A stretch of 64,000 bases of DNA from Eutreptiella sp. 'Long Island Sound 2002' (lineage: Eukaryota > Euglenozoa > Euglenophyceae > Eutreptiales > Eutreptiaceae). Below are positions 40,736 through 50,000 of the stretch, piece by piece (position 1 is the first letter of the stretch; the number at the start of each line of letters is the position of its first letter). The notes beneath the pieces are model-generated. The model did no database searches. It had not been told where the DNA came from and was given only the letters and a program-made list of their open reading frames with translations. The stretch spans positions 112,193,241 through 112,257,240 of the forward strand of contig OZ038383.1 of NCBI GenBank assembly GCA_964036045.1, written 5' to 3'. The translations under genes and the position numbers were made by a program.

Positions 40736-42608
40736 TTTGCGGGTACTAGACGCCTTTCGGCCCCGGGGGGCCACCTGGTCGGGCCAGGTGATATCCTCCC
40801 CACCGGGTCCTAGTGGGGGGCCCTCCAAGACGCACCTCCTGCCTGGTGGCGGAGTCCCCCGGGTTCACAGAGCTCGGAGCCCCGTCCTTCCCCGGCGTCC
40901 CCGTTTCGCCACTCCCCGGTCAGTGCATCAATTCGCAGCCGTGGCCGCGGGCGCTTACCCACTGCGTCGCCCCCCTAATGCGTGGTCGCCCGGGGCACCG
41001 GCGCCGCCGGGCCCGTGCTACTGGCTTGTCGCCAGTGGGACCCCCTTGGGCTGGCGCGGTGGCTGCCTAGCCTAGGGGTTGGGGCGTGGCGCTGTGCGTC
41101 ACTACTGCCTTGGCGGGTGCAGTGTCCCGTCTGTGTGTGCGCGGCGCTCGCGGCCGGTTCGGGGGGGTTCGGGCCGGTACCTGGTGTTGTGTTTCCCCTT
41201 CTTCCCCCTTCCCGCCCCGCGTATCCCGCGTTGCGTGTGGCGGGCCGTCCCGTCCGGGTGTCCCTTACCCTCGCTCGCTGGTACGCCATTCCAGGTGGTC
41301 TGTGCGTTCCGCGCGCTCGGTCCGGTTGCCCTTCTGGTGGTCCCCGCGTGTCCTTTTCGTGTGTGTGCGCTCGCGCTCTCGCGGTGTCCGCTCCCCGCTG
41401 GGTGGTGTGGCGCGCGCATCTCGCGTGGTCCCGGCACTGGGCGCTGGTAGGGCCGTTCCATGTGGTCCGTGCCCCTCCGCGTGTCCTGCCCCGGTCCCGT
41501 GCTCCGTCTGGCGTGCTTGGGGGGGGGCGGTCCGGTCCCGGTTCCCCCCTACTTGGCTTGGGGTTGCGGGGGCGGCGGCTGGGCGTCCCCGGGGGGGTGC
41601 CCTCGTCCGCGGGAGTCTCTTACGCCGCTGAGGGGTGTCGTCGGCTATGTATCCTGCCTTGAGGGTGGGGCTGTGCGCCGTCCACGCGCAGTCCACGCGC
41701 ACGGGGTCGGGACTGGGGAGGGGGCTGGGTGGGGTGCGTTGGATCGCCGACTGACGTGCACTGGGGTAAGAGGCGGGCAGTAGCACCACCGGGTCGCCGA
41801 CTGACTGTAGGGCGGGGGGTCGCTCTGTCTCTTTCCGTCCCTCTGCCTTCCCTGGGCAGGCAACAAAGCGGGCGTCACTGGCGTTGCGCCGTCCATGGGG
41901 GGCGTGGCCCCCCATACCACTCCGGTTCGTGTTCACCCAGCCTCTCCGGGTACGATCTGTGCGGCGTCCCTGTGCGCAGGCGTGGGCCCGTTTGTTCTTC
42001 GCGGCCCCCTTGTGGGCCGGCGGCCGGAGCGGGGGGGGCGGGTCACACTCCGGCCCCCCTCTCGGGTGGGGGGGCCCATTCCCCTTGCCTCGGGGGGGGT
42101 GTCGCGCTGCGGCCTCCCCGCTCTCGTTCCGGGCGGCGGCCTGTGGTACCCCTTTCTGGCCCTCCCCTCCGGCGCGCGCGTGCGGTCGGGGCTGACGTGC
42201 CGCCCCGGGGCGGGGGGGGGTGAGGGGCGGCCCGTGGACCGCTCCCCTGGGGGCCCCGGCTGACCTGCAAACCCCCCCTCCTTCCCCTCGGAGTGGGCTG
42301 TGGTCACGGGAGGGTCATGTGGGGCGCGGCCTCCTTCGTGCTCCGTTGTGCGCGTTGCTCCGGCACGCCGGTTTGGGTCCGTGGGGGCAGGTCCAGCCGC
42401 CGCCGCCCTTACCGTGTCGCCGTTCCTCCTGTGGGTGGGGGCGCCCCCCCGGCCCTGGGGGGTGGAGGGCCGCGCCTGTGGCTCCCCAGCTGGGGTGGGT
42501 GCGGGGGGGGGGGGGGGGGCCACCCCGCCTGCTCCCGGGCCTGTGTGGGAGGGGGGGGGGGGGAGTGGGGGGGGGTCCTCCGGTTCCCTGGCGATGCCCC
42601 CTGTCGGC

Positions 42609-42650
<42 letters not shown>

Positions 42651-43717
42651 GGGGGGGGGGCGGCTTGGCGGTCCCAGCCCCGGGGGCCAGCCATCGGCCA
42701 GGGGGGTCGCGCCCTTCCCCCGCCCCCCTCTACCGAGTGCCGGATCCTCCCGCAGTCCCTCCCTGGGGCCCCTCATTTCCCGGCCGTTGCCGCGCGGCGC
42801 TGGCCGGCCGGGGGTGGCCGTGAGGGTCAGCGGTCAGTGGTTAGCGGGTTGCGGGGCCGCCTTCCCTGGGTAGGTAACAAAGCGGGCGTCCCTTGGCGTC
42901 GTGCTGTCCATGGGGGGCGTGGCCACCCATACCATTCCGGTTCGCGCCCACCCGGCTTCTCTGGGCACGATCTGCGCGGCGTCCCGGTGCGCAGGCGCGG
43001 GCCCACTTGCTCTTCGCGGCCCCCATTGGAGCCGGCGGCTGGGGCGTCGGGGCGGGTCACACTCCGGCTCCCCTCTCGGGCGGGGGGGTCCGTCCCTTCA
43101 GCCTCGGGGGGTGGGGGCCGGGGCCCCTGCGGCCGGCGGGCCGGCGGGGGGGCGGGGGGGGGGGGGGGGTGTCGCGCCGCGGCCTCCCTGCTCTCGTTCC
43201 AGGCGGCGGCCTGTGGTACTCCTTCCCGGCTCTCTCCGTGTCGCCGGTGCTCTCCCTTCCGGCGCGCGCTTGCGGTCGGGGCTGAAGTGCCGCCCCGTGG
43301 GGGCCTCATCTGACTTGACACCCTCCCTCCGTCACCTCGGAGCGGGCTGTGGTTACGGGAGGGTCATGTGGGGCGCGGCCTCCTTCCTGCTCCGTCGTGC
43401 ACGTTGGGGGGGGGCGGGGGCGGCATGGCGGCCCCGGTCCCGGGGGCCAGCCCCTACCGAGAGCTGGATGCCCGCGCAGGCCCTCGCCGGGGCCCTCTCC
43501 TCCCCGGCCGTTACCGCGCGGCGCCGGCCGGCCGGGGGTGGCTGATGGTTAGCGGCCAGTGGTTAGCAGGTTGCGGGGCAGCCGGTTCCTCCCCGCGCTT
43601 GGCGCCCCCGCACTCCCTCCCGCGGGTGGCGGCGCATCCCCGCACGTCGTGCCGTACCGTGGGGGGGGCGTGGGTCAGGGGGCCCATCCCCCCCTCCCGT
43701 GCCCGCCGTCTGGGCCT
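40736..43717 (-). other. 3' untranslated region of element C
   Basis: About 3 kb of very GC-rich sequence with no convincing gene. Two diverged direct repeats of about 1 kb lie head to tail: from AACAAAGCGGGCGTC at 41862 and again at 42877, with later landmarks GGGAGGGTCATGTGGGGCGC near 42307 and 43360. The first unit contains A33 followed by G18 at 42610-42660 on the + strand. Overlapping Pro/Arg/Gly open frames on both strands are explained by GC content. Confidence 0.6.
40772..40790 (-). promoter_or_regulatory. 3'-terminal stem-loop of element C
   Basis: CACCTGG and CCAGGTG form a perfect 7-bp stem around a 5-nt loop, 37 nt inside the tandem tail. Flanking G- and C-runs could lengthen it. 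In LINEs such as eel UnaL2 a 3' stem-loop followed by short repeats is the RT recognition element, so this is a reasonable candidate. Function is not shown. Confidence 0.5.
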
Positions 43718-45757
43718 TCACTTGCGCCGCCGCTTGTGTGGGGGCTGGGGCTGCGGCGGCGGCGGGTTGTGCCGGCGGTAGCGCCAGTGGGCGAGGGCGC
43801 TACGCAGAGCCCGGGGGAGCCAGTTGTTGGCGTCCGCATCCGTGATGCGGAGCACCGCCCCCCCCTCCAGGAAGGCCGGCCACGTCGGCTCCCTGTCGGG
43901 CCACGCCGCCCGGATCACTGACCTGAGGACCCTCTCGTGGTCCCCTGGTGCCGCCCACCCCCCCGGGGGTGCCTCCCGGTGTCCTCCGTCCCTCCGGAGG
44001 AGCACGGCATCGAAGGGCCGGTTCCGCGACCTCCTGGAGGTCCCCTGGTTGGCCCAGCACAACCACCCGTACACTTCCCCCACCAGAGGGAGGGTCTCCC
44101 CCCCCAGCGGGTCCGGGACTGCGCCCCAGTCCACGTTCCACGGCCGGCTCTCCTCCGCCCCCTGTGCCGGCCCCCCTCGCTGCTCCTGCACCTGCGGCGC
44201 CGATGCCACGCCCCGTCCCCCCTCCGCCGAGGCCACCCGCGCCGGCTCCGCCCTCGGCGCGGGGGGGGCTTGCTGGTGCTGGTGTCGTGGGGGTTGGGGG
44301 GGGATGAGCTCGCCGGCGTCAGGGTCGATGTTGTAGAGGTGGTGGTGGTGGTGGTGGTGGTGGTGGTAGGTGTGGTGTGCCGGCATCTGTTGGATGCCGG
44401 GGGGGATGCACCTCACTGGCTGCACTTCCGGCTGCGGGGGTGCCCCGCCCTCTGCCCCCCTCCCCCCGCCCCGCCCTCCCCCCTGGGCTCCCGTGCCCCG
44501 TCCCTCCTGTCCCTTGGGGCCCTTGCCCTTGCCCTTGCCCTTGCCCTTGGGCCCCTTTCCGGTCCCGTGCCCATGTCGCGGGTCCCGCCTCTCGTCCCCC
44601 ACACCCCGGCCCGCTCGCTCTCCCATCCCCCCTTGTCCAGCCCCCTGCGCCTGGGTACCCTGCCCGCGCCCCTGAACACCCTTCCCGTGCCCTGGCCCCT
44701 CCCCGACCCCCTGCCCGCGTCGCGGGTCCCGCCTCTCGTCCACCACGCCCCGGCCCGCTCGCTCTCCCACCACCCCTCGCTCCGTCCCCTGCACCTGGGC
44801 CTCCTGCCCGCGCTCCCGCGCGCCCTTCCCGTGCCCCGACCCCTCCCCTGCCCCCTGCCTGTCACTCCGTCCGCCGCTCCCCTCCCCCTCGCCGCTGCGC
44901 CCTTCCTGGACCACTCGCCGGGCGTCCCGCTGCCTTTGCAGTTGCGGCAGCGTGACGCCCGGCGGTGAGCGCTCGCGCTTCGGGGGGCGGTCATGCCGCT
45001 CCCGCCCCGGGGGGAAGGGCTTGGGGGGGTACGGCTTGGGGGGGCTGGTGTGGGTGTGGGCGGGGTTGGCGTGGGCGCGGTACTTCTCGCTCTCCCTGCC
45101 CACTGCCGCTGCTGCGGCGGCCGCCGGCGAGGCGTCCGCGGCCCGTGCGGGGTTCTTCCCCCGCTTGCGCGGCGTGCCAGGGGCCGCAGCCCCTCTCGCG
45201 CCCTCCGCACTCTCCTTCGCTGCCGCGGCGGCCGCCGACGAGGCGCCCGTGGCCGCGGTCGCAGACTCTCGCGCATCCTTCTCGGTCTTCGCTGCTGCCG
45301 CGGCGGCCGTCGGCGAGGCGCCCACGGCCCGTGCAGGGCCCGTCGCAACCCCTCTTGCGCCCTGCTTGCTCTCCTGCGCTGCCCCCCTTGCCGGCGGTGT
45401 GCCGGGGGCCGCGGCCGGGGCCGCGGCGTGGCTCGCCGCGGTCTCCGCCTCCTGCGCGTCAGGGCGGGGCGGGGCGGCGGGGCTGGCCGCTTGGGCGGCG
45501 GGGGCGGCCGTCTCGGCTGGCCCAGGTTCCCGGGCCGGCAGCGGCGGTCCGACCACCGCCGCCTCCGCCAGCCTCCGCTCCTCGCGCTCCGCGAGGGTCT
45601 CCCCCGTCCACTCTGGGGAGGAGACGGGGGAGCGGGAGCGGGACCGGCGGTGGTGGCGGTCGTCCCGCCCGAGGGACCCATCGGAGTCTGCCATTACTGT
45701 CACTCTGGTAGGCATGCGTGGTGGCAGGCGCGCCCCTCCCACTACCTCCTGGTGCAT
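43718..45757 (-). CDS. Element C ORF4: low-complexity basic protein with C-terminal folded domain
   Basis: 679 codons from an ATG at 45757 to a TGA at 43718. This ATG shares its A with the TGA of ORF3 (TGATG); inner in-frame ATGs follow shortly (MPTRV, MADSDG). The N-terminus has an RS-rich stretch (RHHRRSRSRSPV). Then come Ala/Pro-rich repeats to about residue 220 and Gly/Lys/Arg-rich imperfect repeats with ERRDPR and GPGHGKG, including KGKGKGKG. A poly-His run follows, then a C-terminal domain (about 560-660, with GGW at 599-601 and VLR) and a basic end, HKRRRK. It looks like an RNA-binding or nuclear protein with a tail domain similar in pattern to element B ORF2. A gene placed after the RT ORF is unusual for a LINE. 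Function is unknown. Confidence 0.6.
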   Translation of the reverse strand: MHQEVVGGARLPPRMPTRVTVMADSDGSLGRDDRHHRRSRSRSPVSSPEWTGETLAEREERRLAEAAVVGPPLPAREPGPAETAAPAAQAASPAAPPRPDAQEAETAASHAAAPAAAPGTPPARGAAQESKQGARGVATGPARAVGASPTAAAAAAKTEKDARESATAATGASSAAAAAAKESAEGARGAAAPGTPRKRGKNPARAADASPAAAAAAAVGRESEKYRAHANPAHTHTSPPKPYPPKPFPPGRERHDRPPKRERSPPGVTLPQLQRQRDARRVVQEGRSGEGEGSGGRSDRQGAGEGSGHGKGARERGQEAQVQGTERGVVGERAGRGVVDERRDPRRGQGVGEGPGHGKGVQGRGQGTQAQGAGQGGMGERAGRGVGDERRDPRHGHGTGKGPKGKGKGKGKGPKGQEGRGTGAQGGGRGGGRGAEGGAPPQPEVQPVRCIPPGIQQMPAHHTYHHHHHHHHHLYNIDPDAGELIPPQPPRHQHQQAPPAPRAEPARVASAEGGRGVASAPQVQEQRGGPAQGAEESRPWNVDWGAVPDPLGGETLPLVGEVYGWLCWANQGTSRRSRNRPFDAVLLRRDGGHREAPPGGWAAPGDHERVLRSVIRAAWPDREPTWPAFLEGGAVLRITDADANNWLPRALRSALAHWRYRRHNPPPPQPQPPHKRRRK

Positions 45758-45759
45758 CA
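45755..45759 (-). promoter_or_regulatory. TGATG stop-start overlap of ORF3 and ORF4
   Basis: On the - strand the ORF3 stop TGA (45759-45757) shares its A with the ORF4 ATG (45757-45755). Stop-start overlaps support termination-reinitiation in some LINEs (the silkworm SART1 junction is a known case). Here coupling is inferred from the overlap only. Confidence 0.5.
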
Positions 45760-46989
45760 GTGCCGTGTCGTGGGCAGTGCCGTGTGGTGCTCTGCGGGGG
45801 GGGGGGGGGGAGGGGGTGGGGGGCCGGCTGCGGCGTCAGCCCCGCATGGCCGGGGGTCCGCGGCCATCCACCGGCATTGGGAGGGGAGGCGGGGGAGCCA
45901 CGCGGCCCACGCGTCGCGCCACAGCTCCCAGTCTGGGACGGGGCTCAGGGCCCTGGGCCCCCGGGGGTCGTCGAGCGGTGCCGGGGGCAGCCGCACCAGA
46001 TGGACCCCCGTAACGGCGGTGACCTCCTGTGTGCGCAGGAAGGTGTGTACTCCGTCCCGCGCCGCGGGCGCCGGGAGGGGGGGGCGGGGTACAGGTGTGG
46101 CCCCATAGAGGTGGGTGGGGGTGATCCCCAGGATCCGCCCCGAGCCCCCGCGGGACGCGACGACGAGGAGGAGGAGGGGGGTGCCAGGGCACTCTTGCCA
46201 GAGGACCTGCCCCCTGTGGTGGGCACCCCTGGTCCTGGAGAGGGGGGGGGACAGGTCTGGGTTAGCCCAGCCGCGGGGCGCGTGCGTCGCCGGTGGGAGG
46301 GCGGGGCACCAAGTGGGCTCCCTGGGGAACGCCTCGTAGACGACGGCGTACGGGGGGGTAGGCCCGGTGCCGTCATACACCGGGTTGGTCGGCCGGGGGC
46401 GGGCGGACGCCTCGCCCGCGCCTTCCACGAACACCGTGACCTCGCCCACCTCCAGGTCCTCGTCCGGCGGGTGTAGAAGGTGGAGCGCCGCATCCAGCTC
46501 GGACACTCCCCCCGGGTACGTGGCCCGCGCCTGGTTCAGGTACGGGGCCGCGTCCCCGGGGTAGCGCGTCCTGAGGGCGTGCAGCAGGGCTGGGGCGCTA
46601 CTGCGGAGGGACATGGCAGACCCCGCTCCCGTCAGCCGGAGGGCGTCCCCCATGGACAGGGGCCGGCCCGACCGATTGGACTCGCGCCACTCCATCCAGT
46701 GCCCGTAGAGGGCCGCTTCCGGGCTGATGAGCCCCGGCCGGACGGCGTTCACGATCCGGTGCATTGCCGGGAGCAACGTAGGGGCTCCCGCTCCGTTCAG
46801 GGCGCGGACGGCCGGGAGGGCGGTCTCGTTGAGGAAGGCCCTCGCACTGCCCTCCAGGTCGCACCGTGCGGCAGCGTGCGCTCCTTTTGCCTCCGCCACC
46901 GCGTCCGCCACCAGGCCCCGGACGGCCGCCTCCTGCGCTCTGCGGCGGGCCCTGGCGTGCCCCGGCCCATCCCCCCGTCGGCGTGGCAT
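45757..46989 (-). CDS. Element C ORF3: unknown protein downstream of the RT ORF
   Basis: 410 codons from an ATG at 46989 to a TGA at 45757, starting 39 nt after the ORF2 stop. The first 35 residues are very basic (MPRRRGDGPGHARARRRAQ). Residues 35-190 look folded and mostly helical (AMHRIVNAVRPGLISPEAALYGHWMEWR, then SAPALLHALRTRYPG), followed by an acidic piece (DEDLEVGEV). A hydrophobic strand-rich part (TPLLLLVVASRGGSGRILGI) lies around residue 270-295. It ends Pro-rich. No known domain is recognised. Length and amino-acid content are not those of simple repeats, so it is probably a real gene. It may form a cotranslated pair with ORF4. Confidence 0.6.
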   Translation of the reverse strand: MPRRRGDGPGHARARRRAQEAAVRGLVADAVAEAKGAHAAARCDLEGSARAFLNETALPAVRALNGAGAPTLLPAMHRIVNAVRPGLISPEAALYGHWMEWRESNRSGRPLSMGDALRLTGAGSAMSLRSSAPALLHALRTRYPGDAAPYLNQARATYPGGVSELDAALHLLHPPDEDLEVGEVTVFVEGAGEASARPRPTNPVYDGTGPTPPYAVVYEAFPREPTWCPALPPATHAPRGWANPDLSPPLSRTRGAHHRGQVLWQECPGTPLLLLVVASRGGSGRILGITPTHLYGATPVPRPPLPAPAARDGVHTFLRTQEVTAVTGVHLVRLPPAPLDDPRGPRALSPVPDWELWRDAWAAWLPRLPSQCRWMAADPRPCGADAAAGPPPPPPPPPAEHHTALPTTRH

Positions 46990-47028
46990 GGTGCTGCGGG
47001 CTCTGCAAAGGGCGGCGGCGGGTGGGGG

Positions 47029-50000
47029 TTAGGGGGCGAACACGTGCGACAGGTGCGCAATGGATGTGGGGTCCCGCAGGTGCACGTGGATCCATAGAAG
47101 GGCAGCGCCCGCGGGGCCCGCCTGTTCGTGTGAGGGGGTGTGTGCCCCCTCGATGCGCCGGCGCAAGGCCTCCTCCTCTGTGCGCCTGCGCGGACCTGCG
47201 GGAGGTTCGGGCCAGGGGCACGCGGCTACCTGGGTGCACCGCTCGCACCTGTTGGCGCCTGTCGCTGCTGCGGAGGACACCGTGTCACACTCTCCGCAGA
47301 GTCGGCAGGTGTGCGGGAGGTGGGAGGGCGGCGACCAAGGGTCGAGATGGCGGAGCCAGAGGTCGTCCCACCTCTGTCGGAGGGGGTCCCGGATCTCCAG
47401 CAAGCGGGCGCGGACGCGGCGCCGGTAGTCCTTGCCAAGCGTCTTCCGCTGGACCTCCTGCCACGTGTCGCCGGGGAGGATCCCGTGGTCGTGGAAGGCG
47501 GCGATGAGGTCGTCCCACGACGGGCGGGGGTGCCCCTGGTGGGGGCTCGCCATGTACACGTGGCGCCCGGTGAGGTGGGGCGTCAGCGCGTCCCATTGGC
47601 ACCCGTTCGCGGTGTCCCTGTGGAGGAGGGCCAGCAGGGTGCCGTCCGCGACCGCTTCCCACCCCACTCGCAGCCCTTCGCAGCCGTCCAGCTCCTGGCG
47701 CAGCGCGGCTGCGATACCGGTGGGGAACATGAGGAGCAAGGGCCCCTGTGTGTCGCCCAGCCGGGACAGGGCGTCGTCGTATACCGGCCCCCCCGCTTTG
47801 AAGTGCGCCACGGTGAGTTGGGTGGCCCCGTCCTCTGGGGGTTGCCACCGGACGGTGGCCGCAGCGTGTCCCCACGTGCGTATCTCCGTGGCCCGGAGCA
47901 CGTTGGCAGTGTGAAGGACGATGCGGGGCGGGACGGGCGTCCTGACGAGTGAGGATACGTCCCCAGCCCATCCCGTTTGCGGCCCTGGGGCCGCCTGCAG
48001 CCATCCCCCTGTCGCCGCGTCCCACGGGTGGTCAGGTCCCGCCCCTCGGACCATGGTGGGTCTCGGCCGGGTGTCCGGCCCCCACCCCCGGAGCGGGATG
48101 GCGGCGTATCGTTGCGCAGGGGTCTCCGGGGCGCGCGTGGCGGCGCACCACCGGCCCCACTCCCGCGCCCACTCCTCTCCCACGATGCGCGCCTCCCATG
48201 CGGTCATGGAGCCGCGCCCGATGATCCACGGTGGGAAAAGGGCGTCTTGCAGGTGCCTCGAGAACCCCCCCGGCAGGTCCTGATACGGGTGGGGGCCCTC
48301 TTGGAGTGGGCACTCCAGAGTGCCATTCACAACACGGAGGGAGGCTACGAAGTCCTTGTCAGGGCGCGGGGGAGGGGGAGGGTGGTCGCCCTCCGCCGCA
48401 GTGAGCCACCGGTGCGCCCGGGCCGCCGCGCTTAGGGGGTCGCGGAGGAGTTGCTCCAGCCGGTGGTTGCGAAGCTCCCACGCGAAGTCCCCTAGCCGGA
48501 GCATGTGGTGGAGGAAGTCGTCCACCGAGGTCCCTCCCGGCGGGTCGTATCGGGTTATGGCGCGGAGCTGCGCCTCCGCGTCCTCGGGCACCAGTCCGGA
48601 GCAGAACACCTCTGTCCACGTGGCGCCTGCGGAGCGCCACGAGGCCACCCACAGGGCCTTGTCCCCAGGTGGGAGGTGGCGGGCCGCCTCGTGCACCGCC
48701 TGGCGGTAGTGGGGCCAGAGGAGCCGCGAGTGGGTGCAGCCCACGTGCATGTGCACCGGGGTCTCTTCCGGGCCGCCGCAGAAAAGGCACGGCTGCGGGA
48801 GGATGGCGACGCCGGAGAGCCGCTCCTTCCGGACGCGGAGCCTGCGCTGCACCGGCGTGTGGCCGTCCCGGGCCCGCAGCGCCCGGCGGTTGGTGGCCGC
48901 CGCGGTGAGGTCCCGGGCGTGGACGTAGGCCGTGGCGTGGGCCGCGCCCAGAGGTGTGTGTCCCCGGTGCGTCAGCGCATGGTCCGTCTGCGCCCGTTGT
49001 GCGACCTCGCCGAGCACCCGCATCGTGGGGGGCCGTAGATCGAGATGGCCGTCACGGCCGGCGACGATGAGTTGGGCGTGGCCAGGGTCCGGGGGCGTGT
49101 TCTGCAAGACGGTGTCCTGGGACGCCGCCCAGTCCGCCTTGTGTAGTAGGGCGTCACTGTGGTGCGAGGTGGCTCGGACGTACCAGAACGGGTGCCCGGC
49201 GTGTTGCCCCCGCGCGCACAGGCCGTCCCGGAGCCACCTCAGGGGCATCTGGTTGACCACCTTCGCTGCGCCCGCGGGGACCCCCGTGGTTCGCTCGCGA
49301 TCTGCGTGCCGTAGGAGGTGGAGGATGACCTCGGCGTCCACCGTGTGGACCCATGGTCTGTGTGCACCGTAATGTAGGGGGAGGGAGGCGGCCACCCCCT
49401 CTCCGTCAGGCACCGTGCCCGAGATGGCCACCGCCCACGTGCGGGTGAGGTCGGCGGCGAGAGCGACGCTGGTGGCGTGTTTGCAGGGTCCGCCCCCGGA
49501 TGCGTCAGAGGAGGTGTGTCCCCAGGCCTCCGGGATCCAGTAGTATCCGGTGGGGCTGAGCCACCCCGCGTTGAGGTCGGTGGAGTGCCACCGGACGTCG
49601 GGGTGGCTGTGGGTCAGTTGGTCCATGCTCAGCGCCCTGGTGTCGCCTGGGCTGATCGCCGGGTGGTCGTGCAGCCGGATCTCCGCTCCGGCGATGGTGC
49701 TTGCCCAGGACCGTAGCGCCGTCACATGTTCCTTGAGCCACGCCGGGCCTCCGCGCTGGTGTACCACCAAGTGTCCTGTGTCCCCCGGACGGTCCTCCAG
49801 CGCGTGCACCGCCATGTGTGGGTCGTGCGGCACCCCCGTAGCCACCAGTAGGGCGGTGCCACGGGGGAGTCCACGGGGTTCGGGCTGGCCTGCCCCCACT
49901 TGCACTATCACCCACTCGGCCCGGAGCTGCGCTTGTCCCGCCGCTTGGGTGCACTGGTCGTCTGTGGTCACCAGCCACAACGGCGTCGGCGCGTGGGGCC

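Noticed and set aside
42220-43545. Gly/Pro/Arg-rich ORFs on the + strand of the LINE 3' UTR
   Set aside because: They cross homopolymer runs and overlap in all frames, as expected from about 75% GC; no domain is seen.
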